Shown: positions 1-6,461 of the stretch, piece by piece
Position numbering within the stretch: the stretch's first letter is position 1
Layout of the letters: each line of letters opens with the position of its first letter
Assembly (NCBI GenBank): GCA_902803245.1
Contig: CADCPJ010000037.1
Span: forward strand, 1 to 12,717
Direction: 5' to 3'
DNA: 12,717 bases
Source: an uncultured Lachnospiraceae bacterium
GTDB taxonomy: Bacteria; Bacillota; Clostridia; Lachnospirales; Lachnospiraceae
Translations under genes and position numbers: made by a program
Notes under the pieces: model-generated
What the model was told of the DNA's origin: nothing
Databases searched by the model: none
What the model saw: the letters and a program-made list of their open reading frames with translations, nothing else

Positions 1-145
1 CGCCTCGGAGTCGATGTACAATCCCGACTATGTGTACACGAAAGAAAACGTTCTGAAAAACTGGCTGCGCATTCTGGTCTTTGTCGCGGTTTTTGCCGCT
101 CTTGCGGTGATTACGCTGGAATTTATTGACAAGGACAAGCGCTGA
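1..145 (+). CDS. C-terminal end of an unidentified membrane protein (5' truncated by window)
   Basis: The frame starting at base 2 is open from the window edge and ends at TGA 143-145, giving 47 residues. A short polar stretch (YNPDYVYTKEN) is followed by one clear hydrophobic segment (WLRILVFVAVFAALAVITL) and a charged tail ending FIDKDKR, as expected for the last membrane helix of a polytopic protein with a cytoplasmic C-terminus. A strong hairpin terminator begins about 20 bases after the stop, so this gene ends its own transcription unit and is probably not part of the downstream operon. The tail resembles the ends of ABC-2-type exporter permeases, but that is an impression from a short fragment. 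It does not look like the end of a Dpp/Opp-type permease, which matters because the next gene encodes a peptide-type binding protein. Function is not assigned. Confidence 0.7.
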   Translation, partial: ASESMYNPDYVYTKENVLKNWLRILVFVAVFAALAVITLEFIDKDKR

Positions 146-165
146 AAAGGAATAAGCTCTGCTTA

Positions 166-199
166 GAGAAAGGGGAGGCCTTGGGGCCTCCCTTTTCTC
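166..199 (+). terminator. Rho-independent-type terminator hairpin
   Basis: A 15-base left arm (166-180) pairs with a 15-base right arm (185-199) around a TTGG loop, with one G-T wobble and no unpaired base. The stem has a GC-rich top (GGGAGGCC/GGCCTCCC) and an A/T-rich base, so the right arm itself supplies CCCTTTTCTC. There is no long T run beyond the stem. It lies about 20 bases after the stop at 143-145 and separates that gene from the operon starting at 420. Confidence 0.8.
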
Positions 200-300
200 A
201 GCTTAGAGGCACGCAGCTCCTTTTACCAGCCGGGGAGTGTTTCCGGCCCTTTGCCCAGCCGTGAAGCGCGCTTTCCCTTTTCCGTCCGGGATCAAATAAA

Positions 301-344
301 TGAGTCAGAACCTTCATACTTTTTGCTCGAAAGAGCAAGACTCA
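301..344 (+). promoter_or_regulatory. Nested inverted repeat upstream of the operon promoter; possible operator or RNA hairpin
   Basis: The perfect inverted repeat TTGCTC-GAAA-GAGCAA lies at 323-338. An outer pair, TGAGTC (301-306) and GACTCA (339-344), abuts it on the right with a 16-base bulge on the left. If transcription starts near 391, the inner palindrome is centred at about -60, a common position for an activator site. As RNA it would fold into a six-pair stem with a GNRA (GAAA) tetraloop, but it lies upstream of the predicted start, so it would be transcribed only from another promoter. Which of these it is cannot be told from one sequence. Confidence 0.4.
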
Positions 345-355
345 GGGATCTTTTC

Positions 356-384
356 TTGAAGTCAAGGGGATTGTCCTGTACAAT
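356..384 (+). promoter_or_regulatory. Housekeeping sigma-type promoter for the operon
   Basis: The -35 element is TTGAAG (356-361), followed by a 17-base spacer and the -10 element TACAAT (379-384), one mismatch from TATAAT. The predicted start is near 391, giving a leader of about 30 bases before the ATG at 420. An alternative, TTGTCC (371-376) with TATATT (393-398) and a 16-base spacer, overlaps it and is a weaker match at the -35. Confidence 0.6.
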
Positions 385-403
385 AAAAGTAGTATATTTT
401 TAC

Positions 404-410
404 GGGGAGG
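404..410 (+). promoter_or_regulatory. Ribosome binding site for the solute-binding protein gene
   Basis: GGGGAGG lies nine bases before the ATG at 420 and supports that start, which also gives a proper lipoprotein signal peptide. Confidence 0.75.
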
Positions 411-419
411 GCAGCTACC

Positions 420-2078
420 ATGAACAGGAATTCCAAGCGGAAGCGCGCGGCCGGCCTTCTTCTTGCAATGGCGCTGACTTCATGCGGACTGACAGGCATT
501 ACGGAAGGCGGGACGGAGGAAACACCTGCGAAGACAGAGCCGGTCGTGGAGGCAGACACGTCACATTATATTGTCGCTGTGGAGGATGAGCCCGACACGG
601 TTGATTTTCAATGCACATCCATTCACTACACCGTAGCACAGAATGTCTTTAACCGCCTCATCGAGATGGAGAGCGACGGGAACGGCGGGATGAAGATTCT
701 GCCTTCTCTGGCAAGCTCGTGGGAGATCTCCGACGACGGACTCACCTATACGTTTCACTTAAGGGAAGGAGTGACCTTCAGCAACGGTTCCCCGCTCACG
801 GCGTCCGACGTGCAGTATACGTTCACGAGGCTTCTCACTCATCCGGAATCCTGCAATCAGGATATACTCGACGAGGTTTCGGGTGCAGGAGAGCTTAAGA
901 GCGGACAGACAGACTCTCTTAAGGGGTTTGAGGTTTTAAGCGATCTGGACTTTGAGATCACTCTTCAAAATCCGTTCCAGGCATTTCTCGCCTGTCTGTC
1001 GATGCCGGGCGCATCGATCCTCGATGAGGAGACCACACGGGAAGCCGGCAGCCGCTTCGGACATGAACCGGAGTGGACGATCGGGACGGGGTCATTTATC
1101 CTGAAAGAGTGGATTCCCGGGGAAGGCCTCCTGCTTGCCGCAAACCGCAGCTGCTTTCAGGGACCGCCGAAGTGCGACGGCCTGGACCTCCGGTTTATCA
1201 CCGATTGCAAGGAGATACGGAGAATGTTCGACAGAGGCGAGATCGATGTCCTCGATCTCGACGAAGTGGGAAATGATGCGGAGTTCTACATCCACGGGGA
1301 CATCTATCAGAACCGGCTCTTTTACGTCCCGCGCATCGGGATCACCTATATTGCGCTGAACGAATCCTTTGCTCCGCTTGATGATGTGAGGGTCCGGAAG
1401 GCCATGCAGCTCTCTCTAAACCGCCCCATACTGCTCCAGGCGGTATACAGCGGCAGGGGATCCGTTGAAAACGGGATCTACCCCCACGGGCTCTACGGCT
1501 TTAATCCGGATCTCCCCGAGATTCCCTATGACACGGACGAGGCGGAAAGGCTCCTCGATAAAGCCGGATACCCGGACGGATTTGACCTGACGGTGAGCGT
1601 GAATTCCTCCTCGACGCGGTGGGAGCTGGCCGTGCTGAGAATGGCTGCATCAATGTGGGACAAGATCGGAATCCGTACGAAGATTGACGTATTAGATGAG
1701 AGCGAATTCATGCGCCTTAGGAAAACCGGCAGACTGGAGTGCTATACCGCTCTTTGGACCGCGGACTTCAACGATCCGGACAACTTCGTCTACACATTCT
1801 ACGGCAGCGAGGCGAACACGACCTTCCGCAGCCTCTGCTACCCGAGGGAGGACGTGATGGAGAGAGTGCGCATGGCGAGGAAGATAGAGAATTCGGAGGA
1901 GCGCATAGCGGAATACCAGGATCTTGAGCGGATCATCGTCCATGAGGACGCGGCCTGGATCCCTCTCTACTCGAGACTCCGCTATTATGTCACATCCGAG
2001 AGGCTTCAGGGGATTCAGGCATCCTGGAACGGATCGGTGAAGAACATGTACCGCGAGATGTCGGTCGCCGACCCTTAA
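420..2078 (+). CDS. Family 5 extracellular solute-binding lipoprotein (oligopeptide/dipeptide/nickel type)
   Basis: A 552-residue protein, the usual length for the OppA/DppA/NikA group. It starts with a basic stretch (RNSKRKR), a short hydrophobic core and the lipobox ALTSC, predicting lipidation at Cys22 and anchoring outside the cytoplasmic membrane. The family signature lies at about residues 98-135: ASSWEISDDGLTYTFHLREG followed by a TASDVQYTFTRLL stretch. Further family landmarks are a DDVRVRKAMQLSLNR stretch and DFNDPDNFVYTF near the C-terminus. The family normally delivers peptides, nickel or sugars to an ABC importer, but no permease or ATPase gene lies in the window, and the fragment upstream is behind a terminator and does not look like an Opp/Dpp permease. 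It leads a run of signalling genes, so presenting a ligand to one of their sensor domains is a reasonable inference. It may equally serve a transporter encoded elsewhere. The exact ligand cannot be read from the sequence. Confidence 0.93.
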   Translation: MNRNSKRKRAAGLLLAMALTSCGLTGITEGGTEETPAKTEPVVEADTSHYIVAVEDEPDTVDFQCTSIHYTVAQNVFNRLIEMESDGNGGMKILPSLASSWEISDDGLTYTFHLREGVTFSNGSPLTASDVQYTFTRLLTHPESCNQDILDEVSGAGELKSGQTDSLKGFEVLSDLDFEITLQNPFQAFLACLSMPGASILDEETTREAGSRFGHEPEWTIGTGSFILKEWIPGEGLLLAANRSCFQGPPKCDGLDLRFITDCKEIRRMFDRGEIDVLDLDEVGNDAEFYIHGDIYQNRLFYVPRIGITYIALNESFAPLDDVRVRKAMQLSLNRPILLQAVYSGRGSVENGIYPHGLYGFNPDLPEIPYDTDEAERLLDKAGYPDGFDLTVSVNSSSTRWELAVLRMAASMWDKIGIRTKIDVLDESEFMRLRKTGRLECYTALWTADFNDPDNFVYTFYGSEANTTFRSLCYPREDVMERVRMARKIENSEERIAEYQDLERIIVHEDAAWIPLYSRLRYYVTSERLQGIQASWNGSVKNMYREMSVADP

Positions 2079-2089
2079 GGCTTTAAGGG
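2072..2089 (+). other. Short hairpin spanning the stop codon, not a convincing terminator
   Basis: CCCTTAA (2072-2078) pairs with TTAAGGG (2083-2089) around a GGCT loop, so the TAA stop lies inside the stem. There is no T run after it and the stem is only seven pairs. It may pause or stabilise the transcript, but I do not read it as the end of the operon. Confidence 0.3.
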
Positions 2090-2164
2090 CGACCTGGGGT
2101 AAGAATATCCTTTCGGCGGGCATTTTCGTAAAGCGGCTGTAAAACACTGCCGGCTCTTCCATGC

Positions 2165-2171
2165 AAGGAGG
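2165..2171 (+). promoter_or_regulatory. Ribosome binding site for the dCache/EAL gene
   Basis: AAGGAGG lies eight bases before the ATG at 2180. It is a near-consensus site and fixes the start, which also places the first membrane helix at residues 7-29. Confidence 0.85.
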
Positions 2172-2179
2172 GACAAGCG

Positions 2180-5100
2180 ATGCATTCGATCCGAACACAG
2201 ATCACAGTTATAACGATCGCTGCGATCCTTACGAGCATTCTGGCTGTCTTTGCGGCCAGCTTTATCAGCATCAAGGGCGAGACGGACAGGAACTCCGCGC
2301 AGATGCTGTACCTGATCGAGCAGGACACCCAGAAAAATCTCGAGAAATACTTCGACAGCATCGAGCAGTCCGTTGAAGTCGCTGCGAATCTCGCCATCGA
2401 AAGCCTGGACAGCGTGCTTCTCGTGGAATCCGGCTTGGTCACAGCGGACGCAGAGGCTTTCTCTCAGACGGAGGAACAGATTGCAGCCCTCGATGAGTAC
2501 CTGAAGAGCTACTGCAAATATGTCCAGAACTTTTTTGCCGGCGTCGCTGACTACACACAGGGCGTGACGGCCTATTACTACAGCATCGATCCGGGGGTCA
2601 GCACAGACGAGCGCGGTTTCTTTTACCAGAAGATCGGAAAGACGGGATTTATCGAGCAGACGCCCCTTGACGTCAAGCGCCTGCTCCCGGTGGATGTTCT
2701 CCATGACACGTGGTACGATGCGGCGGTAAAGAAAGGGCGCCCGGTGTGGCTCGGCCCCTATCCCTCTTCGCTTAAGCAGGGAGAGTGGATCTGCTCCTAT
2801 TTTGTTCCGGTCTATAAATCCGGAATGCTCATCGGAATCATGGGCATGGACATCCCGTGTTCGACTCTGATTGATCTCTTAAGGGACATCCGCGTATATG
2901 AGACGGGGTTCGTCTGCCTGATGAACGCGGAGGGCCAGGTGATTTATCATCCCGATCTCCCCATCGGCAGCAACCTGGATCAGCTGGGCTTAAGCGTCGA
3001 TGCGGACATTTTGAAGAATTTAAGCAGCGGAGATACGCTGATCCGCTATTCGCCTGCTGACGGTCAGGAGCGGCAGCTGTCCTTCTCCACACTCACCAAC
3101 GGGATGAAGCTCGGCGCAATCGCGCCCACCGCTGAGATCAACGCCCCCTGGACCCGGCTCGTCCGCGTCATCCTGCTCATCGCCGTGGCTGTCATCATTC
3201 TCTTTGCCCTGCTGATTTTCATCGTCATGCATGCCCTCACCTATCCCCTCAAAGAACTGACCGACGCATCCAAACAGCTCGCAAATGCGAATTACGACGT
3301 GGATCTTAACTATCAGGGGAACAATGAAATCGGTACCCTGACCCGCGCCTTCACGAAGATGAGGGATGAGATGAAGGGGTACATCAGCGACCTGAACCAT
3401 CAGATCTACCACGACAGGCTGACGGATCTCCCGAATATGAGGCACTTTTTCACTTTGGCGGAGGAGACGAGGAGCCGCATGCTCCTCGAAGGCAAGCAGC
3501 CGGTCATGCTCTATTTCAATATCGTCGGGATCAGGTATTACAACCGCCAGAAGGGCTTTGACAAGGGAGACCAGCTCCTTCGGGACTTCGCAGAAATCCT
3601 GGTGCGGCAGTTTGATAACCACCGCGTATGCCGGCTGAACAGCGACCGGTTCGGCGCTGTGACGGATGAAGGGAGCGCGGATGAGGAGCTCCGGGCGATC
3701 CTTAAGGAATGGGAGAGAAGCCCGGAGAGAAAGCGGATCCCCATCTGCATAGGAGCCTACCCCAACAGGCTCGATGAAGTGGATGTGAACGTCGCCTGCG
3801 ACCGCGCGAAGTTCGCCGGCGACCGGAATAAGAGTGAACACTCCTCAAGCATCACGTATTTCAATGAGGAGATGTTAAAAAACGGAGAGATCTATCTCCA
3901 TATCATCCAGAATCTCGATCAGGCCCTGAAAGAGGGCTGGGTCAAGGTGTACTACCAGCCGATCGTCCGCGCCGCGGACGGAAAGGTCTGCGACGAGGAG
4001 GCGCTCGCCCGCTGGATCGATCCCGTCTTCGGGTTCCTCTCTCCGGGAGATTTTATCCCGGCCCTGGAGGAGTCCAAGATGATCTACAAGCTCGACCTCT
4101 ATGTGCTCGAGCAGGTCCTTATGAAAATGAAGAAGACCGCCGAGGCCGGCCTCTACCTGGTGCCCCAGTCCATCAATCTCTCCCGCATGGACTTCGAGAG
4201 CTGCGACGTGATTGAGGAGATACGCCGCCGCGTCGACGATGCGGGAATCGACCGCTCCCTGATCACCGTTGAGATTACGGAGAGCGTGATCGGAGGCGAC
4301 TTCGACTTCATGAAGGAGCAGGTCAGAAAGTTCCGGGAGCTCGGCTTCCCCGTGTGGATGGACGACTTCGGGAGCGGTTACTCCTCGCTTGACGTGCTCC
4401 AGCAGATTCATTTTGACCTCATCAAATTCGATATGCGGTTTATGGAGCGCTTTGACGAAGGGGATGAGAGCAAGATCATCTTAACCGAGCTGATGAAGAT
4501 GGCCATCGGTCTCGGTATGGAGACCGTGTGCGAGGGCGTGGAGTATCCGGAGCAGGTCGAGTTCTTAAAAGAGATCGGCTGCACGCGCATTCAGGGATAT
4601 TATTACGGAAAGCCCATTCCGTTTGAAAGGATTCTTGCGGGGATAAGGGACGGAAGCATCCTCGAGTACGAAAATCCGGATGAGACGGAATACTACTCAT
4701 CCATCGGCCGCATCAATCTCTATGACATGTCCGCCGTGGCGAGTGAAGACGACGAGTCTTTGTCGCAGTATTTCAATACGCTGCCCATGAGCATCATGGA
4801 AGTCAGCGGGACAAAGGTGAAATATATCCGCTGCAACCGGTCCTACCGCGAATTCATGAGCCGCACTGTCGGTGTGCCTTACAGTACGGATGAAATAGAC
4901 ATCACTTCGATGGATTCTGTGATCGGACTGGCTTTCCTGAAGTCCGTAGTTCAGTGCGGCATCGACGGGAACCGCACGATCCTCGATGACAGAGTAAACG
5001 AGAATACCATAACCCATACACTCATACGCCGCGTGGCGGTCAATCCCGTCACCAAAACGGCAGCGGTCGCAGCGGCGGTGCTGGCGGTCATAAGGGAGGA

Positions 5101-6406
5101 TGAGCAGACCGGTACCAACTACAGCCAGATGGCCAGAGCCCTGTCGGGCGACTATGTGGATCTCTACTATGTGGACCTTGATTCGGAGAAATTCATTCAG
5201 TACACACCGGATGCCGAGCTCGAGGACCTGGTGATGGAGAGGCACGGGGAGAACTTCTTTGCGGCGAGCAAGCGCGACGCGCAGGTACACCTCGTGAAGG
5301 AGGACCAGGCGGCTTTCCTGAAAGCATTCACCAAAGAGAACGTGACGGAGACCCTGGAAAGAGAGGGACAGTTCAACCTGACTTACCGGCTCATTGACGG
5401 AGATGAGAATGTCTATGTCAGCATGAAGGCAGTGAGGATGCCCGGCGACCGCTCCCACATCCTCGTGGCCGTCTCCGACGTGAATGACCAGATGCGGCAG
5501 AAGGAGGAGATGTCCCGCCTTGAGGCGGAGAGAGCGGCTTACTCCCGCGTCAGCGCGCTGACTCAGGATTTTATCTGCATCTACACCATAGATCCGGACA
5601 CGGACCGCTATGTCGAGTACCGGGCCACCAGCGACTACGCCGGACTCGGAGTGCCCCGGGAGGGAGACGATTTCTGGGCACAGACTCTCCTCGAGAGCGC
5701 GAAGCACATATATCCCGAGGACCTGGAGAAATTCCGGGCGCTCGTGACCAGGGAAAACATCATGCGAAAAGCCGAGGAGGACGGGATCTTCACCTTCCGG
5801 TACCGCCTGGTGCTGAGCGGAAAACCGCACTATGTGAGCATAAGGGCCGCTCTCGTCGACGAAGAGGGAAGCCGGGTGCTTGTCATGGGCATCTATGACA
5901 TCGATACACAGATCCGGAACGAGCAGGAATACGAGCGGAAGCTGTCTTCCGCGAGGAGCAGGGCGAATCTCGATCTGCTCACGGGAGTGAAGAACAGGAC
6001 AGCATACGAGAACATGTCGGAGAGCCTCACACGGCAGATCGAGAGCGGAGAGAACGTCCGGTATGCGATCGTGATCTGCCGCGTGCACGGCGTGGGGTGG
6101 ATCAATGAGACTTTAGGGCGGGAAGCAGGGAATATGCTGATCCGCAGGTCCTGCGACACCATCTGTGAGACGTTCAAGCACAGCCCTGTCTTCCGTGTGG
6201 CCGGCGACAAGTTTGCAGTGATCGCGATGGGACACGACTACGAATGCATCGAGGATCTCATGGAGCAGATCAAGGCGTACAACCCGGGAAGCGAAGGGAA
6301 CGGAGAGCCCGGCATCACCTGCGGCATGGCAAAGTATGACGGCACGGGAAGCGTCGCCTCGGTATTCCACCGCGCGGAGGTACTGTGCAGCCCTGACGAA
6401 AACTGA
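2180..6406 (+). CDS. dCache-HAMP-GGDEF(degenerate)-EAL-PAS-GGDEF(degenerate) protein; probable c-di-GMP phosphodiesterase
   Basis: 1408 residues. Membrane helices at about 7-29 and 327-352 enclose an extracytoplasmic dCache-type sensor with the family's W-Y (178-179) and GMD (Asp224) landmarks. HAMP (350-403) and a first GGDEF (412-565) follow. That GGDEF is degenerate: the signature is NSDRF (487-491) and the first metal aspartate is Asn447. The EAL domain (about 575-825) has the full active-site set: EALAR from Glu607, Asn666, Glu701, DDFG from Asp728, Lys749, Glu785 and Gln805, so c-di-GMP hydrolysis to pGpG is expected. After it come a PAS-like region (about 862-975), two related PAS-like modules (from about 981 and 1121) and a second GGDEF (about 1260-1408), also broken: AGDKF at 1341-1345, Arg1301 for the metal aspartate, and a terminal region without the usual ADxxMYxxK. 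A second GGDEF after an EAL is unusual. Motifs are seen; phosphodiesterase activity is inferred. Confidence 0.92.
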   Translation: MHSIRTQITVITIAAILTSILAVFAASFISIKGETDRNSAQMLYLIEQDTQKNLEKYFDSIEQSVEVAANLAIESLDSVLLVESGLVTADAEAFSQTEEQIAALDEYLKSYCKYVQNFFAGVADYTQGVTAYYYSIDPGVSTDERGFFYQKIGKTGFIEQTPLDVKRLLPVDVLHDTWYDAAVKKGRPVWLGPYPSSLKQGEWICSYFVPVYKSGMLIGIMGMDIPCSTLIDLLRDIRVYETGFVCLMNAEGQVIYHPDLPIGSNLDQLGLSVDADILKNLSSGDTLIRYSPADGQERQLSFSTLTNGMKLGAIAPTAEINAPWTRLVRVILLIAVAVIILFALLIFIVMHALTYPLKELTDASKQLANANYDVDLNYQGNNEIGTLTRAFTKMRDEMKGYISDLNHQIYHDRLTDLPNMRHFFTLAEETRSRMLLEGKQPVMLYFNIVGIRYYNRQKGFDKGDQLLRDFAEILVRQFDNHRVCRLNSDRFGAVTDEGSADEELRAILKEWERSPERKRIPICIGAYPNRLDEVDVNVACDRAKFAGDRNKSEHSSSITYFNEEMLKNGEIYLHIIQNLDQALKEGWVKVYYQPIVRAADGKVCDEEALARWIDPVFGFLSPGDFIPALEESKMIYKLDLYVLEQVLMKMKKTAEAGLYLVPQSINLSRMDFESCDVIEEIRRRVDDAGIDRSLITVEITESVIGGDFDFMKEQVRKFRELGFPVWMDDFGSGYSSLDVLQQIHFDLIKFDMRFMERFDEGDESKIILTELMKMAIGLGMETVCEGVEYPEQVEFLKEIGCTRIQGYYYGKPIPFERILAGIRDGSILEYENPDETEYYSSIGRINLYDMSAVASEDDESLSQYFNTLPMSIMEVSGTKVKYIRCNRSYREFMSRTVGVPYSTDEIDITSMDSVIGLAFLKSVVQCGIDGNRTILDDRVNENTITHTLIRRVAVNPVTKTAAVAAAVLAVIREDEQTGTNYSQMARALSGDYVDLYYVDLDSEKFIQYTPDAELEDLVMERHGENFFAASKRDAQVHLVKEDQAAFLKAFTKENVTETLEREGQFNLTYRLIDGDENVYVSMKAVRMPGDRSHILVAVSDVNDQMRQKEEMSRLEAERAAYSRVSALTQDFICIYTIDPDTDRYVEYRATSDYAGLGVPREGDDFWAQTLLESAKHIYPEDLEKFRALVTRENIMRKAEEDGIFTFRYRLVLSGKPHYVSIRAALVDEEGSRVLVMGIYDIDTQIRNEQEYERKLSSARSRANLDLLTGVKNRTAYENMSESLTRQIESGENVRYAIVICRVHGVGWINETLGREAGNMLIRRSCDTICETFKHSPVFRVAGDKFAVIAMGHDYECIEDLMEQIKAYNPGSEGNGEPGITCGMAKYDGTGSVASVFHRAEVLCSPDEN

Positions 6407-6444
6407 TCTTTTCAAAAGCGGAAGAATACAGGTGCGGCATTTTT

Positions 6445-6452
6445 GAAGGGAG
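6445..6452 (+). promoter_or_regulatory. Ribosome binding site for the diguanylate cyclase gene
   Basis: GAAGGGAG lies nine bases before the ATG at 6462. A second purine run, GGGAG at 6455-6459, is too close to the start to be the main site. Confidence 0.55.
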
Positions 6453-6461
6453 TCGGGAGAT

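Larger units (their letters stand above)
200..419 (+). other. Regulatory gap between two transcription units
   Basis: This gap contains no gene I can support. The first 90 bases show nothing recognisable. A nested inverted repeat occupies 301-344, a promoter 356-384 and a ribosome site 404-410. I looked for c-di-GMP riboswitch cores because the operon encodes c-di-GMP enzymes, and found no match to the conserved class I segments. Confidence 0.6.

Noticed and set aside
200..355. Possible c-di-GMP riboswitch upstream of the c-di-GMP enzyme operon
   Set aside because: Only a short CAGCCGGG stretch resembles part of the class I consensus. The conserved core segments and the paired scaffold are missing, and the region lies upstream of the predicted transcription start.
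3020..3841. 273-codon open frame on the - strand
   Set aside because: Antisense to the second membrane helix, HAMP and first GGDEF of the 2180-6406 gene. Its low-complexity Asp/Glu/His-rich parts reflect the reverse complement of hydrophobic codons.
4697..6088. 463-codon open frame on the - strand
   Set aside because: It lies wholly antisense to the PAS/GGDEF half of the 2180-6406 gene, its translation is rich in His, Arg and Val with no recognisable domain, and it has no ribosome site I can support. It is a by-product of codon composition.
6407..6461. Small CTTTTCAAAAG palindrome after the phosphodiesterase stop as a terminator
   Set aside because: The stem is five A/T-rich pairs with no T run, too weak to terminate; the next gene follows immediately with its own ribosome site.
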